Source of the DNA: Odobenus rosmarus divergens
Taxonomy: Eukaryota; Chordata; Mammalia; Carnivora; Odobenidae
Assembly (NCBI RefSeq): GCF_000321225.1
Contig: NW_004450460.1
Span: forward strand, 2,181,387 to 2,245,386
Direction of reading: 5' to 3'
Length of the DNA stretch: 64,000 nucleotides
This document shows positions 24,830 through 37,039 of the stretch, one piece after another (the stretch's first letter is position 1; every line of letters begins with the position of its first letter). A program made the position numbers and the translations under genes. The notes beneath the pieces were generated by a model. That model saw nothing but the letters and a program-made list of their open reading frames with translations, was not told the origin of the DNA and did not search any database.

Positions 24830-25450
24830 TGTGTCCCTAATGCTAATTGGGGACAGTGGGAATTTGGGTCTGGCTAGGTGGCTGGCTGCAAGGTTCGGTG
24901 CCCTGGAGAATCGGTCCCAGCTGGAGGGCCAAGCGGGGCTCAGGGCTGGGCCTCCCTCCTGCCAACCGGGGGCTCCATTAGCGGTCGCATCCAGTCTAGC
25001 TGGAGTCAGCTGATTAGCCCATTCTAGCAGCACTGGGAGTCCCCATATCTCTTTTTCCACCCGCACATGTTCAATTAAATTTTGCTTTTGTGCCAGAGAG
25101 GCCTCTGATGTGAACGTTTCTTGTGAGTTTCTCCGTGTTTCTTTATGTCCTCGAAACCAAAGTCAGCCACCAAGTTTCAGAAAACACCCTCCTGGATTGG
25201 AGTGGGTCCGAGGAAAGAAAAACACCAACACAAAACAAAAGCGGAAGAAACAAAAGGGAAAGCGCTGGGCGCCTTTATCCAGAATCCTCCTGTGAGGAGA
25301 CAATTCATTCCGATTGAAACGTTTCCATTGTGCGGTGTTCACGGAACGCGCTTGTCGCGTTGGGCAGAAATGCAAATCCCCCTTTTTCCTTTGATTCAAA
25401 TATTTAAATTTTCAAATATATATGCTGTGACAATGAATGGCAGCTGACCT
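24830..25450. promoter_or_regulatory. AT-rich noncoding block, candidate regulatory DNA
   Basis: Lower-GC DNA with 'ccctaatgctaattgg', 'gttcaattaaattttgcttt', 'gaaaacaccctcctggattg', 'aggagacaattcattccga' and 'atttaaattttcaaatatat'. No repeat family or conserved ORF recognised. It may be a conserved noncoding cluster. Evidence is compositional only. Confidence 0.3.
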
Positions 25451-25628
25451 CACTTACTTTCATAGAAGAAATGCGGAAGCCATGGGGGCGGTTAATCTTG
25501 CCAGCAGTGGCCCCCACGGTCCTGGGGGGGTGGGGGAATAATCCTTTTATTCAGACATTTGGCTTAAAAGAATAACAAGGGGAAAAAGCTGGAACATAAT
25601 TGCATTGCATGGAAAACAGAGCAAGATT

Positions 25629-25652
25629 TCTCTCTCTCTCTCTCTCTCTCTC
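25629..25652 (+). repeat. (TC)n microsatellite
   Basis: Twelve TC units. Confidence 0.9.
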
Positions 25653-26174
25653 AAATGCGCCTTCCCTTTCCTTCCTCCAAGAATGAGGCTCATGGCCAGA
25701 AGCTCTTTTCTTGGTAAAGAAATCGGGAGGTTGTTCTTTGCTGATCGTCCCCACTCCCACCCCTCCCAGAGGGATTTTCCTGTCGTGTAGGCTGCCACCG
25801 GCTGGCTCGCTCACCCACTCACTCAATCATCTCCCACGGAAGACCTAGTGTGTGCTCAGCCCAGCTAGTCCGCCTGGGCCTGGGTCAGCAGACCCTCCCA
25901 AGTGCAGCTTCCCTCCAGCTCCTGGGGGGTGGGGAGGGCTCGCTGTCCCAACAGAGCCAGCCCTTAGTCCTTGGAGGCACCCTTTGCACTTCCCCGGGGT
26001 GCCGGGAGCGCCTGAGCCCAGGCATCAGACCGTCCAGCCCAGCGGAGGGGGCGGAGGACGACCCCTCCGCGGCCCCCCTCCCCCGCAGGGCCAGCGTCTG
26101 CCACAGTGGCTGTTGCTAAGTCCTGCTCCTGGGCCCAGGGCTCCCAGAGGACCCCGGCCCAGCCCATCAGCAAG

Positions 26175-26455
26175 GCAGGGTCTTTAATATTTAAAGAGCT
26201 CTCCCGGACATTTCAAGAACTCCCTGACACGATTTTCTGTGATGCGTGTGCTGTCGGGACATCTGTCTTCTATACCTAATAAAGTCGCCCCAATTCCGAA
26301 TGAACTCCTCGGCACCGCTTTGAACCCGAGCTCACATATGGTTGGTAATTAGCTGGCTATCTCTTGGAGTTAAATGATTTTTTTTTTTCTCGCCCGTTCG
26401 CATCCATAATAGAGGCGAACAGAGTTGTGATTGTTCCCTGTTGCGGGACATTCTG
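26175..26455. promoter_or_regulatory. AT-rich block abutting a CpG island, candidate regulatory element
   Basis: 'ggtctttaatatttaaagag', 'cctaataaagtcgccccaat', 'cacatatggttggtaattag' and 'gttaaatgattttttttttc' lie directly left of the 26.45-kb CpG island. The word CATATGG recurs inside the island at about 26498. No ORF, no repeat. Looks like a conserved promoter-flanking or enhancer element; unproven. Confidence 0.4.
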
Positions 26456-27195
26456 CGCCTGAATGAGCGGGGGCTGCTGTGTCGACGCGGATTTGCCATA
26501 TGGTTGCGCGGAGCCGGGAAGAATGGGCCCCTGTGTGTGCGCCCGGGACGCAGCGGCGCGGGCCGTGCCAGCCAGGCGAGCCGGGTGCCCGACGGCGCAG
26601 GAGGAGCGGGCGCCAAGGCCAAGGGCGCACCGTCGGCGCGCGGGGTCCCTGCAGGCCTGGCAGGCGGCCTGTGCGCAGGCACGGACGCCGGGCGCACGGG
26701 CCCTGCTCCCAACGCCAGGCGCACGGAGGCCGCGCGGACAGACGCACCGACGGCGCACGGACCGCGGGCCCGCGCCGCCCGGTGCCATCGCGCCCGTGCA
26801 GGGCTCGAGCCGCGGCGGGGGCCGGCGCTGCGGCTGCGGCGGCCCCATTGTGAGCCCGGCGAGACAATGGGCGGCCTGAGGAGGCACCTGCTCGCCTGAA
26901 AGGCCCATAAATCGCTGCCGCGTCCAGCTGCCTTCCCGCCCCTCCCCGCGGACCCCGGGAGCGGAGCGGCCGCAGCCGGAGGGGGAGGCTCCGCCCGCCG
27001 CCCCGCGTCCGCCGTCAGTCCCGGGCCGCGCCGCCGGGCACCGCTGCGCTCCCGCCCGCCCGTGTGCAGCTGCGGCCCCTCCCTAGAGGCCTGCGCCCCG
27101 GGGCTGCTGGCCCCTCTCGTGGCCGGTACCCTCCCGCGCGGTCCCTCCGGCAGGGCGCCCGCGCGGCCACGCACCCAGCAGGCGGCTGCCCGCCC
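26455..27195. promoter_or_regulatory. CpG island, possible promoter of a noncoding transcript
   Basis: About 740 bp with very dense CG dinucleotides and GC boxes ('ccgcccctccccgcggaccc', 'gaggctccgcccgccg'). Several frames are open on both strands (for example 26441-26899 plus and 26332-27504 minus), as expected in any stop-poor GC-rich island; none has recognisable protein similarity. In human the noncoding KCNQ1DN transcript lies between KCNQ1 and CDKN1C. This island sits in that interval, but I see no sequence proof of equivalence. Confidence 0.7.
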
Positions 27196-29222
27196 TTCTG
27201 GGCTCGGGGTGCCCACTCCGGCTGCCTTTGAACCAAAGCCTTGAACTTTTGAACCCCAGCCTTGACTGCTGGTGCAGTTTATGGTGTTGGGAGCCAGGGA
27301 AGCACCCTCTCCGGAGAAGGGCTTACAGGCTCCTAGCTGCTCCCCCAGGGCCCCAGAAAACAGCTCCACCCTGCCGAGGTTGACGGTCTCAGCCTCATTT
27401 GGCCACATAAGGCCCAGACAAGTTGGGGACCTGTCAACCCTTAAATGCAGGGACTGACACTGCCTGTCCCTGCCACAGCCAGCAGCCGCCCCCTGCCCCA
27501 GCACTGCCTAGCCACTGCCCCTTTCAGAGGACGGGCTGAGGCTTTCAGCTGAACAGAGGGACACTCTCAGGAGCCTGAATTCACACCTCTAACTTCCTGA
27601 TGCTTACAGGTGCACCCAGCACCATCCTGAAGAAAACCAGCTTGGAGCCTGTGGTCACCTTCGTGGACCCCGGCTGGGGGTGGGGGTGGTCAGGCGAGGC
27701 GGGGCAAGCCTTTTCCAAGGCACACACTCATCAGAGCCCAGGCCTGGGGAGTTGGGGGCTCTGACCACTAATCCCTCCACTTCATGTGATGGAGCCTCAT
27801 ATCTCCCCTGATGGGAACATCTTTGGTGGCCGCAAATCTCTTTCCTGGAAGGTGGACAGGCAGAAAGCTGTCAGGAGATACTACCGGGTCTGCATTCCCA
27901 CCTGGGGGGCACTCAGATGTGGCATCAGCTAAGGCTCATTGGGGGCACAGTCCACAGAGTCGGGGAGCGGGGCCCCGCTCCAGACAGCCAACCTCAGGTG
28001 GGCACTGGAGATGCGCCTGGACCTGAGAGGGGGAGGGGTGACTCCTGGCTGTGGACAGGTGCCGAGGCCAGCTCCTCTCTCTAGCACAGCACCCCCTCGG
28101 CTGGACGGACACTGCCTCTCCATGGAGGGGGCTAGATGCAGCCTCCTGGACATGTCCTGGCAGCAGGGCGCTCTGGGGTATCTGCAAGTGTGGGCACACC
28201 AAATCAGCTAGTGTTTCCTTCCAGGAAAGGGCATGCATTCAGCTTCCAGGTCTTTGGCATCGCTGACCCCGTGCTGGTGGCCCCCAAGCGTGCACCCCGA
28301 GCCAGGAAGCCTCCTTGACCCTGGAGTAGCTCTTAGCTGGGGTTGCTCCGGCGTGCCAGGCGGAGGGGCACGTCCAGAGGGCTCCCACCTGCGTCTGGGG
28401 TCTCCTGGCTGCCGAGAGGTGCTGGCTCCCACGGCAGGTCACTGGCTCTGTGGATTTTCATCATCTGGTGCCATCTCCTCCCACCCCTCCCCTCCCCTCC
28501 CTTTCCCTCCCCAATAAAGGGCTGCATCCTCCCCATTCCCTCCCTTCTCCATGACATATTAGAAGAATGTTTTCCATTTCCTTTGATGTCTTTTACAAGT
28601 TGCATCTCATTTCCTGCTTGGGCATTTCTGACCTCGAGTGACTTCTACCAGCCAGGCTGCGTGGCTTCGGCTCCTCCTCGCGGCCCCGCCCTGACGCCGG
28701 TTCTGCTTCCTCCCGTGCGGCCGCCCAGAGGGCCCGTTTCCTCCCACCTTCCCCACTTTCTCCCAAGGCCGGGGCGGGGCCTGAGGTTCCCCAAGAGGCA
28801 CCTCCCTGGGATGCCAGTCTCTCCCCAGATACTCACCCAGATCTGCCTCCCCAAGACCCATGTGCCCCGTTTTTCTGACGGCTTTCCCCCTTTGAGCCGG
28901 GGGCTGCTGCTCATCTTGCTTCCCTGACAGGGTGAGCTGGGGGGCGGGAGAGGGGAGTGTGGGGGGCCAGCCGGGGTCACGGGTGGTGTGAGAGCCAGCA
29001 GGGTGGGGGGCTGGAGGCTGCTCCCTAAGTGGTCTCCGGGGGCCCCCAAAGCGGCAAGTGAAAACTGAAAAAGCAAAACCCTTGAGAGGAGCCACCAAAA
29101 GAAAAAATAAACAGAACTGAAATGGTGCCTTTCTCTTTCCCTCTCTCCCTCTCTTTCCTCTCTTCCTTCCCCTTCCTTCCTTCCTTCCCTCCCTCCTTTC
29201 CCTTCCTTCTCGTCTCGTCTCG

Positions 29223-29260
<38 letters not shown>

Positions 29261-31184
29261 ACACACAGGGCTCTGGGCTTAAAGAACCATCAGTGCCAAT
29301 AGGAATATCTTCAGGGCAAGTGGGAACCAGGTGCTGCCACACAGTTCCCAGCCCCTGCCCCTTTGGGGTATAATAAGCCAAAAAAGGATCTCCTGGCACA
29401 GGAAAGCAGTGGCTGAGGGAGATTTGCACCAGACAACAGAGGAGACAGACACTTGCCTTTTTCTCAACCCACAGCTAGACTCCCACAAGGACCGGAGCCA
29501 GGCGATGGCGTGGCCTAGGCTGTGGGTCAGTTGCTCCGGGCCCTGCCTGCGGGGAGCGCTCCCTGGGGGAGGGGCACCTGACCCACCTCAGTCAGTGGAC
29601 AGCAGGTGACAGGTAGACTCACTCTGGCCTCTGCTGTCCTGGCTCCACCACCACTGGCAGTTCTCAGGACCGAGAGTGAGTGCCGGGGTTAGGTAATAAA
29701 CCACGTGACCATCAAATAAAACCATGGGGCCCCAGAGCTCCAGGGTGGGGGGCTCCCTCCCACTAGAGGGGCCAGTTAGGTCTTCCGAGCCTGAATCCAG
29801 GAGGGCCATGGGGTGGGGTCCACACCAGCCGCAGAGGGGCACGGATTTCAAACCGTGGGCTTCAGAGACCCAAAGAACGTTGAGCTCAGAGGCCCCTGCT
29901 CTTCTTTCCTAGAGGGGAAACCGAGGTTCAGAGAGGGGAGGGGGCTCAAGCTTTGCTTCCCTCACCGTGGAGGGGCCCCACCCCAGAGAGACCAGCAGGG
30001 GCCGGGGTGAGAACCCAGCGAGGAGGGGGAAGTCCAGAAGACAGCCAGTGGTGGTCATGACCCCTACTCGCACCCCCAACTCCCCCCACGCCCGCTGCTT
30101 CCCTGCCCCTGCTGCCCGCCCCCAACAAGCTGGGCAGACCCCCTGGAGTCCCCGAGCTGGAGTTGGTACGAACTCCCTGCCTGTTTTCTACATTGGCCCG
30201 GAACCAGCCACCCCAACCCCAGCCCCTGCCCACGGGTCCTCAGGACCACCCGATGATTGCCTCACTGCACCCCAGGAGCCCTTCTGGGAAGCAGCCGCAG
30301 GGAGGTGGCACTTTCAAGGGGAAGGGGGACGATCTGTGTCCACACACGCACCACCCATGTGACCCCGTTGTGGTCCTAAGGGCCAGGCGGTGTGGCCGGG
30401 CAGCCGCCCATGAGCTCTGCAGATGTGCCTTCTGCCATCGGTCTGTGCACAATGGTGTGTCCGTGTGACACTTCCATGTTTATATGATCGCGGTCACGAG
30501 AGATGGGCCAATGGCTCAAAAGAGGTCCTGAAAAGCAGCAACAGGCTGACAAGCCAGGGCTCCAGGGCAACCGTGGGATGGCGTCCACACTCAGGGGCTG
30601 TCCACCACAGCCGGTGTGCCACAGAAGCAGCCAGAAATCAGCGAGGCCCTCTGGGTGGTGAGGACATCATTAGATGGGTCCCGGCGAGGGGTCTCAGGAA
30701 ACCTGGCATGGCATGAGGTCAGCAGCCGATTTGTGTCATTTTCAAACAAAGCACGGGGCCTTCCCTGGAAGCGAATGTTCTTCTGGAGTAAGGTGGAAAG
30801 GCATGGCTCCGGGACAAAGCTGGGGGGCAGTGCATGGAAGGCAGGGAAGGGCGCACTCCTCGGTGCTGCGGGTCCAGGATGCACCTGCGAGAATGAGGCC
30901 TGCTCCCGCCGCAAGGAAAGATCCGCCCGTGGGAGGACACAGGGTCTGGGATCCAGTTAAAAAAAAAAAGTTCAAAGCTGGAGGGATGAAACAAATCAAC
31001 AAGATTAGAAAAATGTTAATGATCGTCAGCACTAGCCAGTGAGTACACAGAACCCAAGCACTATTCCATTAACTCTGTGCATGATGATGAGCTCCCGCAA
31101 GGATTCTTTCAAGGAGGTACAATGATACTATATCTAGTGCTCAGTAAATTTAAAAGAAGCCACAAAGTTAATGAAAAGAAAGTA
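27196..31184. other. Intergenic, 26.5-kb CpG island to minisatellite
   Basis: No gene supported. AATAAA words at about 28513 and 29694 have no upstream reading frame. 29895-29945 ('ggggaaaccgaggttcagag') is a MIR-like antisense fragment. 30960-31130 is AT-rich and may be the 3' end of an old retroposon. The pyrimidine tract at 29128-29264 is listed separately. Confidence 0.5.
29128..29264 (+). repeat. Homopyrimidine tract (CT/CCTT/CTCGT repeats)
   Basis: About 137 bp almost purely C/T on the plus strand: mixed TTTCCC blocks, then (CTTC)n, a (CTCGT)x3-like block and a TC run ending in 'tctttcacacacag'. Long polypurine-polypyrimidine tracts with mirror symmetry can form triplex (H-) DNA. The 219- and 205-codon minus-strand frames here (Arg/Glu repeats) are products of this tract, not genes. 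Confidence 0.9.
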
Positions 31185-33112
31185 TGTAAATGTATGTGTG
31201 TGTGCATCATACACAGTATGTGTGTGTGTGCATAATATACAGTATATGTGTGTGTATAATACACAGTATGTGTGTGCGTAATATACAATATATGTGTGCG
31301 TAATACACAGTGTGTGTGTGCGCATAATATACAGTATATGTGTGTGTAATACACAGTATGTGTGTGCGCATAATATACAGTGTATGTGTGCGTAATACAC
31401 AGTATGTGTGTGTGCATAATACACGGTGTGTGTGTGCATAATATACAATATATGTGTGCGTAATACACAGTATGTGTGTGCGCGTAATATACAATATGTG
31501 TGTGTGCACGTAATACACGGTATGTGTGTGCGCATAATACACGGTATGTGTGTGCACGTAATACACAGTATATGTGTGCAAAATACATGGTATGTGTGTG
31601 CACGTAATATACAATAATTGTGTGCGTAATACACGGTATGTGTGTGCGCGTAATATACAGTATATGTGTGCGTAATACACGGTGTGTGTGTGCGCATAAT
31701 ATACAGTATATGTGTGCGTAATACACAGTATGTGTGTGTGCATAATACACGGTGTGTGTGTGCGTAATATACAATATATGTGTGCGTAATACACAGTATG
31801 TGTGTGTGCGTAATATACAGTATATGTGTGCGTAATACACAGTATGTGTGTGTGCATAATACACAGTGTGTGTGTGCGTAATATACAATATATGTGTGCA
31901 TAATACACAGTATGTGTGTGTGCGTGATATACAGTATCTGTGTGCGTAATACACAGTATGTGTGTGCACAATACACGGTATGTGTGTGCACGTAATACAC
32001 AGTATATGTGTGCGTAATACACAGTATGTGTGTGCGCATAATATACAATATATGTGTGTGTATAGTACACGGTATGTGTGTGCGTAATATACAATATATG
32101 TGTGCATAATACACAGTATGTGTGTGTGCGTAATATACAGTATATGTGTGCATAATACACAGTATGTGTGTGTGCATAATACACGGTGTGTGTGTGTATA
32201 ATACACAGTATATGTGTATGCATGATACATGGTAAATATGTGTGTACATAATACACACTATGTGTGTGTGCATAATACACAGTATGTGTGTGTGTGCATA
32301 ATACACAATGTGTGTAATACAGTGTGTGTGTGCGCATAATACACAGTATATATGTGTGGTCCTAATACACAGTATGTGTGTGTGTAATATACAGTGTGTG
32401 TGTGTAATACACAGTAAATGTGTGTGTGTATCACACAGTATATGTGTGTGCATAACAGACGGTATATGTGTGCCCGTAATACACAGTATGTGTGTGTGTG
32501 CATAATACATGGTATGTGTGTGTGTAATACACGGTATATGTGTGTGTGTGATACACAATACGTGTGTGTGCATAATACACGGTATATGTGTATGTGATAC
32601 ACGGTATATATGTGTGCGTGTAATACGCGGTATGTGTGTGCGTGTAATACATGGTATGTGTGTGTGTGATACACAATACGTGTGTTTGCATAATACACGG
32701 TGTGTGTGTGTGTGTAATGCACCAGTATGTGTGTGTGCATAATACACGGCATATGTGTATGCGTGATACATGGTAAATATGTGTGTGCATAATACACAGT
32801 ATGTGTGTACATAATAGACGGTATGTGTGTGTGTGTGTAATACACGGTATACATGTGTGTGTGATACACGGTATATGTGTGTGCCTAATACACAGTATGT
32901 ATGTGCATGCGTAAATGTGTGTGTGCATAATACATGGTATGTGTGTGTGTGATACATGGTATATGTGTGTGTGTGTAATACACGGTATACGTGTGTGTGT
33001 GATACACGGTATGTGTGTATGTGATACACGGTATATGTGTGTAATACATGGTATATGTGTGTGTGATACACGGTATGTGTGTGTGTGCATGTAACACACA
33101 CACCATATGAAC
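31185..33112 (+). repeat. 1.9-kb TG/TA-rich minisatellite
   Basis: A tandem array of diverged units of about 22-26 bp with a core such as 'gcgtaatacacagtatgtgt' or 'gcataatatacagtatatgt', roughly 80 copies, each alternating a (TG)n stretch with a near-palindrome TATAC-A-GTATA. Parts show a higher-order period of about 115-120 bp (compare 31738-31856 with the next stretch). The right end (32.7-33.1 kb) is poorer in the TATAC form and richer in TACACGGTAT. Alternating purine-pyrimidine DNA of this kind can adopt Z-DNA, and the inner palindromes can extrude. It lies about 7 kb beyond the CDKN1C 3' end. Confidence 0.95.
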
Positions 33113-33589
33113 ACATATTTACAGTGTGACCATACACACCCGCACGCATGTATAAACAAGCAGGCACACAGCAAAAGGAGTCAGAAGGGCTTCTCAAGTG
33201 TCGTCGTGGGACCGTGTCCGTGGTCTTGGAGAGGAGGCGTCCGTGCTGTCCACGCGCACAATTGTGCGCACAGCTCTGCCTCTGGACTGCACCCAGACAG
33301 CTCTGATGTCTGAGCAGAACACCACTCCTGGTGTTGGTCAGCTCAAACCCAAGAAGTACTTAGTGGCCTGGTTTTCTGTATTACTGAGAATCCACGCAAA
33401 AGGAAAACAATGTTGTTTTTAGTTGAGCTCATCATTGGTTGGTGAGTCCCGAAGTAAACTCTCCAGCACATGCTGGGGATGGAGCACCCGCTCTGGGTAC
33501 TCCAGGAGGGGCATGGTGGCCAAGGTGGGCATACACTCTCTGGAGAAGCAGGGCAGGGGTGTCCACCCTTGGGTCCTGGGTGGCCTCTG

Positions 33590-34005
33590 TAAGTCACCAG
33601 CTTAGCTGGATGAGGCCAAGGTGCTGTTGCTTGATGGCCAGGCTAGGCGGCAGTGGGGGCAGCCGCTGCAGCTCCTGCCCAGCTCCCGGGACAGTGGCCT
33701 CCGAATCCAGCAGCCACGCTGTGAGGAAGCCCAAGGCGGCCCTTGGAGAAGCCCCAGGAGGAGGGGCGGAGGCCCCCCAGTGGCGGCCGGTCCACTAGGC
33801 CAGGTGTGGGAGTGAACCAGCTTGGAGGTTGACCCCTCCAACCCGATCCCACCCCCCCAGCTGACGCCCCATAAAGCAGAACCAAACTACCTGCCAGCAC
33901 TTCCCAAATTCCTGACTCATAACATCATAGGTATAAACAAGACCGTTGTTTTAAGCAGCAGAGCGCCGGGATAGTTTTCACCTGGCAAGAAATAATTGGA
34001 ACAGG
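33590..34005 (+). mobile_element. Old LTR remnant, MaLR-like
   Basis: 'gtgtgggagtgaaccagctt' with following 'tgacccctccaacccgatcc', then 'aaattcctgactcataacat', 'accgttgttttaagcagcag' and 'agaaataattggaacaggtg' follow the order of a mammalian LTR 3' half (…gagccatcttgg…gatcctccagccc…cctgacccac…tgttgttttaagccactaag…). Strongly diverged; the family name is uncertain. Confidence 0.5.
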
Positions 34006-35982
34006 TGTTCTCATGCCAATGGAAGAGAAGGTACCGGATGCCCGTGCTCACCTGACTTTACGCCCCCAGCATTGGGAGCACAGTCGTGGTCACACTTCAG
34101 GGCCCCCTGACACGGAAGCTGCCCCAAGGAGGACCCCCACCCGAGGGCTTCCAGACAGCAGCTAAGATCAAAGCAGACGCCACTCGGGCCACCGCGGCCT
34201 TTTCATTTCGTATTTCAAGGGAGCCTATCTCAGCGATATAATCTGCGTCTCCACCACCCCTAGAAACACTCACTCCGGGTCTTAAACTACACCAGGGAGG
34301 GCGACTGGGCCTTCTTAGGGGTGCCCATGGTCACACAGCTCCATCTTTGAGTCTGTGCCTAAGTCCCAAAGTTGACGTTTTTCTTCCTTTGTCAAAGAAA
34401 AAAAAAGAATTACTGGACATGTGTGTGTCTATATTTGTGCCTCCGTGTGTGTCTGTGTATATTCATTTGTTTGTGTGTCTGTGTGCATGTCTCTGTATGG
34501 TGTGTGTGTGTCTCCATGTGTCCGCATGGGTGCATACATGTGCAGGAGGCTTCGTCAGAGATGCTCTTGGGCACACCCCTGCGGGGGAGGGGGGAGGCAG
34601 GGGGGGAAGATGGATGAGACAAAGCTCTCTGCCAGTGGCCCCAGGAGCCCTGGGGCGGCTGCTCAGAGTTGTGTGCTCCAGGCAAGGGGCCGGGCTTTGT
34701 GCCCCGCATCCACCAGTCTGTGGAGTTGGCTGCCGGGGAAGGGGTCGACTCCAGCCAAGGCAGCTCTCTCCCACTGAGAGCCAGCCCTGGAGAAAACCTC
34801 ACCTGAGCCATCGGCTGCCAAGCCTCCTGCAGAGGTGAATCGATGCCTCAGTCCCACCACTGACATGGTCGGTCCACTGTGGCTTGCAGACATGAGCCTG
34901 GCTTCCAGAGCCCGGGCCCCAGACAGCCCAGCCACACTGTGCAGTGGTAGGGGACGGGGGCGGGGCGGGGGGGCTGCATGGGGTTTCATTCATTCGGAAG
35001 CTTGTTACCGGTTCTGCTGCCCCAGGAAAGCTCAGGGTGATTAATGCCCGCGGTGGGGACGAACACATGGGCATGGCACGCAGTGATTCGGGCAGAATCG
35101 GGGTCCCTGTCACAGCAGCCGTGCAAACGTGTACATTTGCTGCACGCCATGGGTCCACATGCAGCCCCTCTGCCCGGGCCGCTCTCTGCCCCACCTCCCG
35201 GACACTGTTCAAAGCACAAGCGGTCACAGAACAGAAAACGGCCGGAGGGGGCGGGGAGCCCTGCCGAGCTCCATGACCCGGCCTCCAGCCCTTAGACAAG
35301 ATGATACAGAGCTAGTGCCCACCAAGGAGTTTCCATAATCTCTGGACTCCCATCCAAGCATCCAGGACAACCTGACAAGGCCGTCGGGCCCTCGTGCCTT
35401 TCCTGGAAACCTAAAACAGTGGGTTGGGATCTTCAAAGAAGCGGTCTGTCAGCTCAGTGTACTTCACGCTGTATAACAAATACGTCCGCGGCTGAGGCCA
35501 CTTGCAGACCGGGACCGCCCCGCCCTGGTGGGAAGGAGCAGCCTCTGTCGGGACCCTGCGGGTCTCCCGGTGGAGAGGGAAGATGGTGGCACCCGAGGGC
35601 GGCTCCTAGCCACAGCCTATGCCACGCCGAGCACATCTCGTCGGCCAAGTCTGGTCCCAACCCGCAGGAGATGCAGAATCCTCCCGCAAGGCAGGGCAGC
35701 AAATATCGGGACAATACTGCAATCTACCAGCACCAGCTGGACCAGGAGCTGACCGCCCGCTCAGGCTCTCCATCCCAGCCCCATGGAACCCGTGAGGCGC
35801 TCACCAAAAGCCACTGTCGTCCGTGTGCATTTTTAACTTTGCTTTGTCCTTGTCAGTGTCTAAACTGTGATGAGATTTCTTTTTCTTTCTTTCTTTCTTT
35901 TTTTTTTTTAAATTCACCTAAAATCTGGTGGTCAGTGTGGTCCTCACAAGAGAAACGTTGTTAAAACAGTGCCTTGGGCAGA
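34006..35982. other. Intergenic, no gene seen
   Basis: Contains a short imperfect TG-rich stretch at 34420-34545 ('gtgtgtgtctatatttgtgc' onwards) and a (TTTC)n/T-rich tract at 35877-35910. No coding exon, CpG island or named repeat otherwise. Confidence 0.5.
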
Positions 35983-36625
35983 AACTCTCATTCACTGCTG
36001 CAGGGAGTGCCTAGTTGCAGGCACTCTGGAAGTGCCTAGTTGGGGGCACTCTGGAAGACGGGGCGGCGGTGTTTTCTTGCAAAACCCAACACCGTCTGCC
36101 CACACGGCCCAGCAGTTATGCTCCTCAGGATGCACCCAGTGGAGTTAAGAATGTGCATCCACACCAGAAACCTGCACAGCTTTATCCATAATTGTCCAAA
36201 GTTGGAAGCGACCAAGAAGTCCTTCAGGAGGCGTGTGGGCAAATAAACTGTGGTCCGTCCAGCCAACAGAATCTTCTTCGGCGCTGAAAAGGAATGAGCT
36301 CTCGAGCCGAGAACGGTCATGGAGGAACCGTCAATGAGCACCAGTGGGTGAGAGAAGCTGGTCTGAGGAGGCCAGAGGCCGCGACCTCAGCTCTACGACA
36401 TTCCGGAAAAGGCAGAACAAGGGACACGGGACAGAGATTGGGGGTTGTCAGGGTTTGGGGGGGTGAACAGGCAGGGCACAGAGGGCTTTAGGGCGGGGAC
36501 CCCACTCCGCGTGACCCCGTGGTGGTGGACACACGTCTCACACGTCTGTCCGAACCCACAGGACGCACACCACCGAGAGTGACCTCTTATATAAAATATC
36601 GACTTTAGTTAATAATGGTATATAA
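35983..36625 (+). mobile_element. Ancient L1 LINE 3' end
   Basis: The sequence tracks the L1 ORF2-end/3'UTR consensus of old mammalian L1 (L1MA/MB-like) over ~640 bp: 'actctcattcactgctg', 'tttatccataattgtccaaa', 'gttggaagcgaccaagaagt', 'gcaaataaactgtggtccgt', 'gcgctgaaaaggaatgagct', 'acgacattccggaaaaggca', 'tctgtccgaacccacaggac'. Many CpG/TpG changes mark its age. A 25-bp tandem doublet (36007-36031 and 36032-36056, two mismatches) interrupts it. It is a dead fragment with no intact ORF. Confidence 0.9.
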
Positions 36626-37039
36626 ATTTACTTTTAAGAAACAGCGCTCTTGAGCTTGGGGGCGAGCTGTGTCCTGGCTGGCGACCAGGCCAGTGGCTCC
36701 AAAAGTCCTCGCCTGTGAGGGCTAACACCTCCTTGGCAGGGTTGAGCACTAAACATGCATCCTGGGGTCCACAGGCCTGGTGAGAATGGGAATCGGGGCA
36801 GGGAAGGGCCTGGATGACAATTTATGTCCAAAACAAGGGGCCCTGTCTCTGTTTTCCCCTTCTCCTCTTCTCAGTAAAAGCTTCCTCAGCTCTGAGAATG
36901 ACCCACATTCCCACTTACGGGAGCCCCAAACGCCCCACCTGTTTTCCCATACCCACTCCAGCCCACCAGCAAGTCCTGCTCGCCCTCCCTGCCAGCCCAG
37001 CTCAGCTCTCTGGACCCCACCTCGCACCCCAGCCCCTCT

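Noticed and set aside
26332..27504. 390-codon minus frame over the 26.5-kb CpG island
   Set aside because: Arg/Ala/Pro-rich translation typical of CpG islands. Plus-strand frames are equally open, and there is no homology.
28480..28560. Gene end suggested by an AATAAA at about 28513
   Set aside because: No coding exon upstream; the word is chance in a C/T-rich stretch.
31185..33112. CRISPR-like array
   Set aside because: Direct repeats without unique spacers, in a mammalian genome; it is a minisatellite.
31109..33197. Minus-strand open frames of 687, 376 and 373 codons (Thr/His/Tyr/Cys/Val repeats)
   Set aside because: They exist because the TG/TA minisatellite repeats lack stop codons on this strand. 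All frames show the same low-complexity peptide, and there is no start context, splice site or non-repeat domain.
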